Assembly (NCBI RefSeq): GCF_035825295.1
Contig: NZ_JAYMGI010000002.1
Span: 806,001-870,000 of the forward strand
From: Actinacidiphila sp. DG2A-62
Lineage (GTDB): Bacteria > Actinomycetota > Actinomycetes > Streptomycetales > Streptomycetaceae
Reading direction: 5' to 3'
DNA: 64,000 nucleotides
Under the pieces are notes generated by a model. That model saw only the letters and a program-made list of their open reading frames with translations. It was not told where the DNA came from and ran no database searches. A program made the position numbers and the translations under genes. Shown here in pieces: positions 35,859 through 46,841 of the stretch (position 1 is the stretch's first letter; the number at the start of each line of letters is the position of its first letter).

Positions 35859-37337
35859 TCAGGCGGCGGCGTCCGCGAGCAGGCGGGCCGCTTCGTGCAG
35901 GTCGCGCGGGGCGGCGCCGGAGGAGGCGACGAAGCCGTCGGGGCGCAGCAGCAGGAAGGAGGCGCCGGGGCGGGCGACGTGCCGGTGGACGGCCAGGCCG
36001 GGCCGCTGCGCGGCGAGGTCCCGGGCGGCCCGGGCCAGGGGGCCGTCGGCCGGCCCGGTGGTGACCAGCCGGAAGGGCGCCGGGTCCGGGCTCGCGGTCT
36101 GCTCGGCCCAGTGCGGGGTGCGCGCGCCCGGCGCGGTGACGCGCCGGGCCCGCCGCCCGCCGCGCTCGGCCGCGGCGGTCAGCGGACCGGCCGGGTACTG
36201 CACCCGCCAGCCGGCCAGCAGCGGTATCAGCCGGCGGCGCAGCACCCCGGTCGCCTCCAGCAGCCGCCAGCCGGCGTTGCGGGCCCGCGCCGCGCGCGGT
36301 CCGAGGGTGAACATCCGGGTGAAGCGGCCGGTGTTGGCGACGGTCAGCTCGGCGGCGTGGCGCCGCTCGACCGCGTAGGTGTCGAGCACCGCGGGGTCGA
36401 GGCGGCCGTCGATCACCCCGGCGAGCTTCCAGGCGAGGTTGTGCACGTCCTGCAGGCCGAGGTTGAGGCCCTGGCCGCCGATCGGCGAGTGCGCGTGGGC
36501 GGCGTCGCCGACCAGGAAGACCCGGCCCCTGCGGAAGTCGGCGGCGATCCGTTCCTGGCTGCCGAAGGTGGTCAGGGTGTCCAGCTCGCGCACCTGGAGG
36601 CCGCCGGGGCCGCGCAGGTCCAGCAGGTGCTGCACGGTCTCCGGGGTGACCGGTGTGTCGGGCCCGACGGGGGTGCCCAGCCGGGTGATGCCGCCGGTGA
36701 GCGGGGCGTAGACCATCGGCCCGGTGGAGCGCAGGAAGTAGTGCACCGCGCCGCGCTCCGCCTCGCCGTCGATGCAGCCCTCGGCGGCGAGGTAGGTGGT
36801 GGGCAGGCTGGAGCCGGGGAAGTCGATGCCCAGGCTCTGCCGCACGGTGCTGCCGATGCCGTCCGCGCCGATCAGCCAGTCGGCCTCGATCAGCTCGGTG
36901 CCCTCCGGCCCGGTCGCCTTGACGGTGGCGCAGTCGCCCTCGGCGGTCACGTCGGTGACCCGCGTCGAGCGCTCGACCCGGCCGCCCAGCCGGACCAGCT
37001 CCTCCTCCAGCAGCGCGCTGGTGCGGTCCTGCGGCAGCAGCAGCGCCTGGTTCTCCTCGCCGATCTCGCTGCGCAGCCGGCGGCCGCCGTCGAGGTGGTA
37101 GACCAGCGCCTTCAGCGGCAGGCCGCGGCGCACCGCCTCGTCGTGGAGCCCGAGGTGCCGCAGCACCGCCAGGCCGAGCGGCCACAGCAGGATCGCCCGG
37201 GAGCCCTGGTTGGGCCCCGCCTCGGCCTCCAGGACGCGCACCGGCACGCCGCGGCGCAGCAGTTCGCAGGCGGCGGCCAGTCCGCAGGTGCCGCCGCCGG
37301 CGATCAGCACTGGGACACGCTTGGTTCCGGGATTCAT
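35859..37337 (-). CDS. FAD-dependent aromatic-type monooxygenase
   Basis: 492 residues. Motifs of the PheA/MhpA-like group A flavin hydroxylases are clear: GGGTCGLAAACELLRRGVPV (GxGxxG for FAD), ADWLIGADGIGSTVR (DG), RVFLVGDAAHAHSPIGGQGL (GD) and a thioredoxin-like C-terminal domain (FRLVTTGPADGPLARAARD). It probably oxygenates the polyketide or a precursor using NADPH and O2. The ATG overlaps the PKS stop by four bases (ATGA), tying the two together. Confidence 0.92.
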   Translation of the reverse strand: MNPGTKRVPVLIAGGGTCGLAAACELLRRGVPVRVLEAEAGPNQGSRAILLWPLGLAVLRHLGLHDEAVRRGLPLKALVYHLDGGRRLRSEIGEENQALLLPQDRTSALLEEELVRLGGRVERSTRVTDVTAEGDCATVKATGPEGTELIEADWLIGADGIGSTVRQSLGIDFPGSSLPTTYLAAEGCIDGEAERGAVHYFLRSTGPMVYAPLTGGITRLGTPVGPDTPVTPETVQHLLDLRGPGGLQVRELDTLTTFGSQERIAADFRRGRVFLVGDAAHAHSPIGGQGLNLGLQDVHNLAWKLAGVIDGRLDPAVLDTYAVERRHAAELTVANTGRFTRMFTLGPRAARARNAGWRLLEATGVLRRRLIPLLAGWRVQYPAGPLTAAAERGGRRARRVTAPGARTPHWAEQTASPDPAPFRLVTTGPADGPLARAARDLAAQRPGLAVHRHVARPGASFLLLRPDGFVASSGAAPRDLHEAARLLADAAA

Positions 37338-40300
37338 CGCTCTCCTCCGCGTAGTACGTGGTCGAGCCAGTCGCCGATGGCGCGGGCGGTGGGCTGCGCG
37401 TGGTCCTCGATCAGTGCGAAGTGGTCGGCGGGCAGGTCGCGGACCTCGTGCGGCTGCGGCCAGTCCGCCCGCCAGCGGTGCTGCTCGCTCCAGCCGGGCA
37501 CCGGCTGCGCGGCGCATACCAGCAGGGTCGGCGCCTTGACCTGGGCCGGGACGAAGTCGCCGAGCAGCCGCAGGTAGCCGCCCATGGCGGTGAGGCGGGC
37601 GTCGTCGAGCGGGCCGAGCGGCGCGAGCCGGTCGGCCATGCCGCCGATCAGCTGGGCGCCGAGGCGGTCGAGGACGCCGTCGCCGAGCACGTGGGCGTCG
37701 ATCAGCACCAGGGCCTCGGGGTGCGTCCCCCACTCCTCCAGGCGCTCGGTGACCGCCTGGGCCAGCAGCCCGCCGGAGGAGTGGCCGAGCAGCACCGCGG
37801 GCCTTCCGGCGGCCTGTTCGCGCACCGCGGCCGCGGCGGCCTCGACCAGGGCGTCCAGGTCGGCGGGCAGCGGCTGGCCGGCCTCGAAGCCGGGCAGCGA
37901 GAACGCCGACACCGTACGGTCCCCGGGCAGCGCCGCGGCGAGCCGCACGTACTGCGTCGGCCCCGAGGTGGCGAGCACGGTGGGGAAGCAGAACACCTGG
38001 GCGCGGCCCGTCCCCTCTACCAGCGTCACCGCGTCCAGGGCGGCCGGCCGCGGGGTGGCGCGGAAGAGCGGCCGGAAGGACGCGGCGGAGCCGAGGAGGT
38101 CCAGGAAGGCGCCGGTGCGGCCGAGTTCGCGCGCCCGGGCGAGCATCGGCGCCAGCAGGACCGGCGCGAAGGAGGCGGGTTCGCCGAAGGCCGGGGGCTG
38201 TCGAGCGGCGACGGCTTGCCCGGCCGCGGGGTCCGCTTCGGTGACGCCGGCCGCCGCGGGTGCGGCCGGGCTGTCCGGGCCGGTGTCGGCCAGCAGCCGG
38301 GCCAGGCCCGCGGGGGTGCGTCCGCGCAGCACGGTGTCGGCGGCCAGCCGCAGTCCGGTGCCCGAGGCGAGGCGGTTGCGCAGTTCCAGGGTGGTCAGGG
38401 AGTCCATGCCCAGGTCGAGGAAGGGGCGTTCCGGGTCGACGGCGTCGGCGTCGGCGTGGCCGAGCACGGCGGCGGTCTCGGCCCGTACGTGGTCCAGCAG
38501 CGCCGCGCGGCGTCCGGCCGGGTCCAGGCCGGCCAGGTCCGCGAGGCGGCCGCCGGGCAGTTCGGCGGGCCGGCCGGGGGCGGGCTGCCGCCGGTCCCGG
38601 ACGTCGGGCAGGTCGCCCAGCAGCGGGCTGGGCCGCGCGGCCGTCACCCGCGGCAGGTAGCGGTCCCAGTCGACGTCGACCACGACGGTGGTCCGCTCCC
38701 GCCGGTCCAGGCACTCCATCAGGGCGGTGAGCGCCAGGTCGGGGTCGAGGGCGGGCAGCCCGCGCTGGACGAGGCGCTCGCGCCGGGACCGCTCGAAGGC
38801 GCGCTCGGCGTCGGTGGCGCCCTCGTTGTCCCAGCCGCCCCAGCCCACCGAGGCGCCGGGCAGTCCGAGCGCGCCGCGGTGCACGGCCAGGGCGTCGAGG
38901 TACGCGCTGGCCGCCGCGTAGGCGCCGACGCCGACCCCTCCGCCGAGGGTGGCGGCGAAGGAGGAGAACAGCACGAAGGCGGACAGGCCGCGGTCGGCGG
39001 TGAGTTCGTGCAGCAGCCGGGCGGTGCCCGCCGTGACCGCGAGCACCCGCGCGAAGCGGTCGGCGGGGAACTCGGTCAGCGGCCCCTCCTCCAGCAGCTC
39101 CTCCAGGTGGAAGACGGCGTCCAGCGGCGCGGTCGCGGGGATGCCGTCGAGCAGCCGGGCCACGGCGGCGCGGTCTTCCAGGTCGCAGCCGACCAGCTCG
39201 GCCCGCGCGCCCAACGCGGCCAGCTCGGTGGACAGTTCGGCGTCCAGGACGGTGAGGGCGGCCGGGTCGGCGTCGGGCGGCGCGACCAGCAGCAGGTGTT
39301 CCGCGCCCTCCCGGGCCAGCCGCCGGGCCAGGTGGGCGGCGGCGGGCTGGAGGGCTCCGGTGATCAGGACCGTACCGGAGGGGCACCAGGTGCCGGCCGC
39401 CGCCGTGGGCCGGCCCGCCCGGGTCAGCCGTGCGGCGAGCAGCCCGGCCCGGCGCAGGGCGAGCTGGTCCTCCTCCGGCGCGGCGAGGGCGTGCGGGAGC
39501 AGCGCGAGCAGCCGCTGGTCGGGGGTGTCCCGCGGGGCGCCGCCGGGCAGGTCGACCAGACCGCCCCAGGTGGCCGGGTGCTCCAGCGCCGCCACCCGGC
39601 CCAGGCCCCACACCTGCGCGTGCCGGGGGTGGGTCAGCGGGTCGGAGTCCGAGGTGCTGACCGCTCCTCTGGTCAGGGCCCACAGCCGGGCGTCGAGGCC
39701 GGCGTCGGCGTGCGCCTGGATCAGGGCGAGCGTGTCCAGGACCGCGTCGTCCTCGCCGAGCGCCAGCAGCGAGAGCACGCCGGCCGGTGCGCGGCCGGCG
39801 GCGGCCTCGCGGAGCCGGTCGGCGAGGACCCGCCGGTCGGGGTGGGCGGCGACGCGCACCGGGCGCACCCCGGCGGCGGCGAGCGCGTCGAGGACCGCGG
39901 CGACGTGGGGGTGGTCGTGGGGGCTGTCGTGCGTGGCGTCGTGGGAGCTGTCGTGGGAGCTGTCCTGGGAGCTGTCCTGGGAGCTGTCGTGCGTGGCGTC
40001 GTTCCCGGCGGCGGGCGCGGCGGGGACCACGGCGAGCCACTCGCCGCTCGCCACGGGGGCGGCCGGCGCGGACCCGAGGGCCTGCCAGGTCAGCCGGTAG
40101 CGCCAGGAGTCGATGCGGGTCCGGGCGTCGCTGCGTTCGCGCCAGGCGGCCAGCGCGGGCAGCACCTTGCGCACCGCGGCGCTCGCCGGAGTCTCCAGCA
40201 GGCGGGCCAGGCCGTCCGCGTCCCCGCTCCCGACCGCCTGCCAGAACGGCGCGTCGGCGGCCGGACCGGCGGCCTCGGACGCCGCGGTGGCCTGTGGGGT

Positions 40301-43300
40301 GGCGACCCAGTAGGGCCGGTGCTGGAAGGGGTAGGTGGGCAGGGTGAGCAGGGGCGCGGCGGGCAGTGCGGGCGTCCAGTCGACGCTCAGGCCGGTCGCC
40401 CAGGCGGCGGCCAGGGCGGCAAGCAGCCGGTGGAGGCCGCCGTGGTCGCGGCGCAGCGTCGTCAGCGTGGTGACCGACGCCCCGGCATGGTCGGCGGTCT
40501 GCTCGATGTGCTGGGTCAGCACCGGGTGCGGCGACGGCTCCACGAACACGGTGTGCCCGTCGGCCAGCAGCGCCTCCACGGTCTGCCGGAACGCCACCGG
40601 ACGCCGCGCGTTCTCGAACCAGTACCCCGGCGTCAGTTCGGCGCCGTCCGCGATCCGTGAGGTGAGGGTGGAGTAGAAGGGCGTCGTGGTGGCGGTCGGG
40701 ACCAGCCCGGCGATGCGGGCCGGCACCTCGTCGCGCAGCGGGTCCACGGCGGCGCTGTGGCTGGGCACGGTCGCCGGCACGACGCGGGCGGGCACGTCGC
40801 GCGCCCGCAGCCCGGCCACGATGTCCTCCAGGTCGGCCACCGGGCCGGCGAGGTTGGTGGCCGTCGGACTGTTCACACCCGCGACCGTCACAGCCGGGCG
40901 GTCCCCGATCAGCTTCTCGACGTCCTCCGCCGGAAGTTCGACGGCCGCGATCGCACCACGCCCCACCAAGTGCTCCGCGAACACCTGCGAACGCGATGAG
41001 ATGACGCGGGCCGCCTGATCGAGCGTCAACGCACCCGCGAGGTGCGCCGCCGCGATCTCCCCCTGCGAATGCCCCACATACGCATCCGGCACCACCCCAT
41101 GGCCCAGCCACATCCGCGCCAACGCCACATTCACCACGAACAACAACGGCTGAAGAACATCGATCCGCTCCAGGACCTCCGACCGCTCCGCGGTGGCCCG
41201 CAGCATCTCCTCGACATCCCACGGCACATGGACCCGCAGCGCCGCCGCCACCTCCCGCACATGACCGGCGAACACCGCGCTGCCCTCCAGCAGATCCAGC
41301 GCCATCCCCGCCCACTGCGACCCCTGACCCGGCAGCACGAACACCGCCTTGCCGGACTCGGCCGCCTCGTCCTGCACCAGCGCCGGGTGCGGACGGTCCT
41401 CGGCCAACGCACCCAGCACGTCCAGCAGTTCGTCCCGGTCCCCGGCGACCGCCACCGCCCGGTGCGACAGCGCCGCACGACCCACCGCCAACGTCCGCGC
41501 GACAGACGCGAGGTCGAGTCCGGGGCGCTCCGCGAGGTACGCGCGCAGCCGGGCGGCGTACGCGCGCAGCGCCTCGGGGGTCTTCGCCGACACGAGGAAG
41601 GGCAGCGCGGACGGGACCGCCGTCCCCGCAGCGGCGGGCCGGCCGGCGTCGGGCGACGGTGTGGCGGCCTCGTCCCGGTCGGCATCCGCCGCCGGGCCGG
41701 CGGGCTCGCGCCGAGCGTCGAACTCCGTGTCGTGCGGGGGTTCTTCCAGGATGGCGTGGGCGTTGGTGCCGCTGATCCCGAAGGAGGAGACCCCGGCGCG
41801 GCGCGGCCGGCCGTCCCGCGTCGTCCAGTCGCGCTCCTCGGTCAGCAGCGCGACCGCGCCCGACTCCCAGTCCACCATCGGCGTGGGCTCGTCGACATGC
41901 AGCGTCCGCGGCAGCCGCTCGTGCCGCATCGCCTCGACCATCTTGATCACGCCCGCGACGCCCGCCGCGGCCTGCGTGTGGCCGATGTTCGACTTCACCG
42001 AGCCGAGCCAGAGCGGGCGTTCCCGCGGACGGTCGGCGCCGTAGGTCGCCAGCAGCGCACCCGCCTCGATCGGATCGCCCAACCGCGTACCCGTCCCGTG
42101 CGCCTCCACCACGTCCACGTCCGCGCCGCTCACCCCGGCGTCGGCCAGCGCCTGGCGGATCACCCGCTGCTGCGCCGGACCGCTCGGCGCCGTCAGACCA
42201 TTGCTCGCACCGTCCTGGTTCACCGCCGTGCCCCGCACCACCGCCAACACCCGATGACCGTTGCGCCGCGCGTCGGACAACCGCTCCAGCGCCACCATGC
42301 CGACGCCCTCGGACCAGCCCGTGCCGTCCGCGGCGGCGGAGAAGGACTTGCAGCGGCCGTCCGCCGACAGGGCGCGCTGGCGGGTGAGTTCGACGAAGAT
42401 GCCGGGCGTCGACATCACGGTGACGCCGCCGGCCAGCGCGAGGGCGGACTCGCCGCGCCGCAGCGACTGGCAGGCCAGGTGCAGGGCGGTCAGGGACGCC
42501 GAGCAGGCGGTGTCCACGGTGAGCGCGGGGCCTTCGAGGCCGAGGGTGTACGCGATCCGGCCCGACGCCACACTCGGGGTGCTGCCGGTCATCAGGTAGC
42601 CCTCGGTGAGGGCGGTGCCCTGGTCGAGCCGGGGCCCGTAGTCCTGGAAGGTCGCGCCGACGAAGACGCCGGTCGGTGAGCCGGCCAGGCCGGCCGGGTC
42701 GATGCCGGCGTTCTCCAGCACCTCCCAGGACGTCTCCAGCAGCAGCCGCTGCTGCGGGTCCATCGCCTGCGCCTCGCGCGGGGAGATCCCGAAGAAGGCG
42801 GCGTCGAAGCCGGTCGCGTCCGCGAGGAAGCCGCCCTCGCGGACGTAGTGCCGGCCGGGCAGCAGGCCCTCGGGGTCGTACCGGCCCTCCAGGTCCCAGC
42901 CCCGGTCGTCGGGGAACGCGCCGATCCGCTCCTCTCCCCCGGCCAGCACCTGCCACAGCTCGTCGGGCGAGGAGATGCCGCCGGGGAAGCGGCAGGCCAT
43001 GCCGACGATCGCGACCGGGTCGTCGTCGGCCGCGGGGTCGCGGACGGCGGGGGCGGACCCGTCCGCGGGGGCGGCGTCCGCGGTGCCGAGCAGTTCACCG
43101 GTCAGGTGGCGGATGACCGCCTCGGGGGTCGGGTGGTCGAAGACCAGGGTCGTCGGCAGCCGCAGCCCGGTGGCGTCCGCCAGCCGGTTGCGGAGGTCCA
43201 CGCCGGCCAGCGAGTCGAAGCCGAGCGCCTTGAACGGCCGTGTCAGGTCCAGGCCGTCCGGGGTCTCGTGGTCCACGGCGGCGGCGACCTCCTCACGCAC

Positions 43301-46300
43301 CAGCCGGGGCAACTCGGCGGCCAGCCGCACCCGTTCGGCGTCCGGACCGGCGGCGGCCGGGTCCGCGGGGACGGGCGGCGCCTCCGCGGCGCCGCCGTCC
43401 ACCGCGCCGGCCGCCGGACCGGCGAGCGCGCCGACCGCCGCACCGGCCCGCGCGCTCGCCGGAGCCTGGGAGCCGGTGGCGGTCGCGGACGTCCGCACCC
43501 GCCGGGCCAGCACCCGCCCGTCCCGCAGCGCGAACTCGCCGGGCCCCGCCGACAGCGCCGACGCCAGCGGTCGCAGCGACGCGTGGGCCGGACCGAGGTC
43601 GACCAGGGTCAGCCGCCCGGCGTGCGCGTCGGCGACCGCCCGCAGCAGTGCCCACAGCCGGGCGGGACCCGGCTCGGGGACGGGGTCCGCGGCGGTCGCC
43701 GCGACGGCGCCGCGGGTGGCCACGACGAGCCGGGCCGCGGCGAACCGCTCCTGCCCGAGCCACGCCTCGATCCCCGCCGCCGCCTCCTGCGGATCGGCGC
43801 CGTCCGCGGGCACGACGACCACCGGCGGCACCGGGGTCCCGCCGTCGACCGCGCGGCCCAGCGCCTCCAGGCCGGCGTGCAGGGAGACGCCCGAGGCGGC
43901 GCCGGTGAGCACCGCGGCGAGTCCGAACGGGTCGGGGCCGGCGATCACCCAGTGCGCGCCGACGGCGCGTTCCGATGCGGCGGGCAGCGCCGTCCAGCCG
44001 GCCGCGGGGCGCGGGCCGGCCGGGGCCAGCCAGTACGGCAGGCGCTGGAAGGGGTACGTCGGCAGGGGCAGCCGGCGCCCTTCGGGGCCGGCCGTCTCGG
44101 CCAGCACCCGGCGCCAGTCCCACCGCACCCCGTGCACGTGCAGGTCGGCGAGCGCGGCGAGCAGCGTCGGGACCTCCTCGCGGCCGGCCCGCTGCGTGGC
44201 GGCGAACACCGCGCCGCCGCGCTCGGCGCTGTCCCGGCCCATCGCGGTGAGCACGGCGTCGGGGCCGACCTCCAGGAAGGCGGTGACGCCCTCGGCCTCC
44301 AGGGTGCGTATCCCGTCCAGGAACCGGACGCCCTGCCGGGCGTGGCGCACCCAGTGGTCGGCGCTGCCGAGCGCGGCGGGGTCGATCACGCCGCCGGTCA
44401 GGTTGGAGACCACGGGAATGCGCGCGGCGCCGTAGGCCAGCCCGGCGGCGACCGCGCGGAAGTTCTCCAGCATCGGCTCCATCAGCGGCGAGTGGAAGGC
44501 GTGGCTGACCTGGAGCCGCCGGGTCTTGCGGCCGCGCTCGCGCCACAGCGCGCAGACGGCGGCGACCGCGTCCTCGTCGCCGGCGACGACGCTGGAGCCG
44601 GGCGCGTTGACGGCGGCGACCACCACCCGGCCGCCGTGCGGGGCCAGGGTCGGCAGCAGTTCCTCCTCGCCCGCCTGGACGGCGACCATCGCGCCGCCGG
44701 CCGGCAGCCGCTGCATCAGCTCGCCGCGCGCGGCGACCAGCGCGCAGGCGTCCGCCAGCGACAGCACACCGCTGACGTGGGCGGCGGCCAGCTCGCCGAC
44801 CGAGTGCCCGAGCAGCAGGTCGGGGGTCAGACCCCAGCTCTCCAGCAGCCGGAAGAGGGCGACCTCGAAGGCGAACAGGGCGGGCTGGGTGTACCGGGTC
44901 CGGTCGAGCAGGGCGGCGGCGTCCGCTCCGTCGGCCCCGCCTCGCGACGCGGCGGACGCGGCCCCCGCCTCCTCCGCCGTGCCGCCGCGCAGCACCAGCT
45001 CGGCGAGCGGCCGGTCGAGGTGCTCGTCGACGTGCGCGCACACCGCGTCGAACGCCTCGGCGAACACCGGGAAGCGGCGGTGCAGTTCGCGCCCCATGCC
45101 GGGCCGCTGGCTGCCCTGGCCGGTGAACAGGAACGCGGTCCTGCCGGCCGTCGCGGCGTTCCCGGACGCTCCCGCCGCGGGCCGCCTGCCCTCGGCGACC
45201 TGTCGCAGCCCGGCCAGCAGGCCGTCCCGGTCGCGCGCGAGCACCACGGCGCGGCGGTCGAAGGCCGTGCGGTGCACCGCCTGCCCGTACGCCACCTCCG
45301 CGACGTCGATGCCGGGCCGGTCCTCGACGAACGCGGCCAGCCGCCGCGCCTGGTCGCGCAGCGCCCCCTCGGTCCGCCCGGACAGCGGTACGGGCACGCG
45401 CTCGCCGGCACGTTCAGCCGTACGGCCGTCCGCGGCGGCCGGGGCGCCGGTCGGGGCGGCGGTCGCGGCGGCGGCCGCGGCGGCGGCCGGCGCGTCGGGT
45501 GGGGCGGTGGTCGCGGCGGGCGCGGCGGCCAGCACCAGATGGCAGTTGGTGCCGCCCATGCCGAAGGAGCTGACGCCGGCCAGCAGCGGAGCGGGGCCGG
45601 CTCCAGCGGCAGCAGGGTGTCGGCGACCCGCAGCCGCAGCTCGTCGAGGGGGATGCGGGGGTGGGGGGCGCGGAAGTTCAGGCTCGGCACCAGGGCGCGC
45701 TCGTGCAGGCACAGCACCGTCTTGATCAGCCCGGCGATGCCCGCCGCGCCCTCCAGGTGGCCGATGTTGGTCTTCACCGAGCCGACCAGCAGCGGGTTCG
45801 CCGCGTCCCGGCCGCCGCCGAGGACCGCGCCGAGCGCGGCGGCCTCCACCGGGTCGCCCACGGGCGTGCCGGTTCCGTGCAGTTCGACGAAGCGCACCTG
45901 GGCCGGCGCCACGCCGGCGCTGCGGTACGCCGCGCGGACGACGTCCTGCTGCGCCTCGGCGCGCGGTGAGGTCAGGCTGTCGCCGCCGCCGTCGTTGTTC
46001 ACCGCGCCGCCGAGGATGACCGCGAGCACGGTGTCGCCGTCGGCCTCCGCCTGCCGCAGCGTCTTCAGCACGACCAGTCCGCCGCCCTCGCCGCGGACGT
46101 ACCCCGAGGCGCGCTCGTCGAAGGTGAAGGTGCGGCCGTCCGGGGAGAGCGCGCCGAACCGCTCGCCGAGGGTGAAGCCGTCGGGGTCGAGCGCCAGGCT
46201 GACGCCGCCGGCCAGTGCGACCGTCGAGGCTCCGCTGAGCAGGCTCTCGCAGGCCAGTCGCACCGCCACCAGCGAGGAGGACTGAGCGCTGTCCACGACC

Positions 46301-46827
46301 ATGCTGGGGCCGCGCAGCCCGAGCGCGTACGACAGCCGGTTGGCGATCAGGGCGCGGCTGGTGCCGGTGATGCTGTGCGGGGTGATCGCGTCGGTCCCGA
46401 GCGTGCCGGCCAGCCGGGCGTAGTCGTCCCAGATCGCGCCGACGAACACGCCGGTGGCGGTGCCGGACAGCGTCGCGGGGACGATCCCGGCGTGTTCCAG
46501 CGCCTCCCAGCCCAGTTCCAGCAGCAGCCGCTGCTGCGGGTCCGTGGCGGCGGCCTCGCGGGCCGAGAGGCCGAAGAACTCCGCGTCGAACGCGTCCACC
46601 CGGTCCAGGAAGCCGCCGCGCGGGGCCCCGCCCGGCCCGCCGGACGCGGCGTCCGCCGGCCAGGGCCAGGCCGGCGGCGGCCCCACGGCCTCCCGGCCCT
46701 CGGCGAGCAGGGACCAGAACTCCGCCGGGCCGGACGCGCCGGGGAAGCGGCAGGACAGGCCGACGACGGCGACGGCCTCGGTGGTCGGCTCGGCGGACCC
46801 GGACGCGGACCCGGTGGGCTCGGGCAT
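37334..46827 (-). CDS. Two-module type I PKS: KSQ-AT-ACP / KS-AT-KR(degenerate)-ACP-TE
   Basis: About 3,165 codons once a 1-nt gap in the G run at 45593-45596 is bridged (LLPLEPAP then [11 protein letters not shown]). Loading module: KSQ (46770-45480) with Gln replacing the active Cys (VDSAQSSS, codon near 46284), so it should decarboxylate; AT with GHSVGE near 44803 and malonyl-type HAFH near 44503; a ~165-residue KR-like remnant (43984-43489); ACP Ser near 43213. Module 1: KS 43021-41750, Cys near 42505 (VDTACSAS); AT with GHSQGE near 41068 and an unusual VPSH (40768-40757) where YASH or HAFH usually sits; KR 40126-38648 with a damaged NADPH site ([14 protein letters not shown]) and YAAAS for YAAAN; ACP Ser near 38401; TE GHSSGG near 37780. 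KR looks dead, so the product keeps its keto group. Overlaps the FAD monooxygenase (ATGA). Confidence 0.93.
39929..40000. repeat. Six 12-bp repeats inside the PKS KR linker
   Basis: Units such as GTGGGAGCTGTC and GTGCGTGGCGTC, each 12 bp, occupy 39929-40000 and encode a SHD/SQD-type tetrapeptide array in the protein. In-frame length changes are expected here. This piece lies in the KR structural subdomain. Confidence 0.85.
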
Positions 46828-46841
46828 GCTGGTGCTCCTCC

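Noticed and set aside
37358-40660. A 1,100-codon open frame on the plus strand
   Set aside because: It is antisense to the PKS, whose domains are certain. GC-rich coding DNA commonly gives long mirror frames, and its translation is Arg/Gly/Gln/His-rich without any family.
45593-45596. Programmed frameshifting in the PKS
   Set aside because: There is no slippery heptamer with a downstream structure that I could see. A missing base in a G run explains it better, and several other genes show the same kind of break.
42848-46285. A 1,145-codon open frame on the plus strand
   Set aside because: Also antisense to the PKS KS/AT domains; low-complexity translation, no start context.
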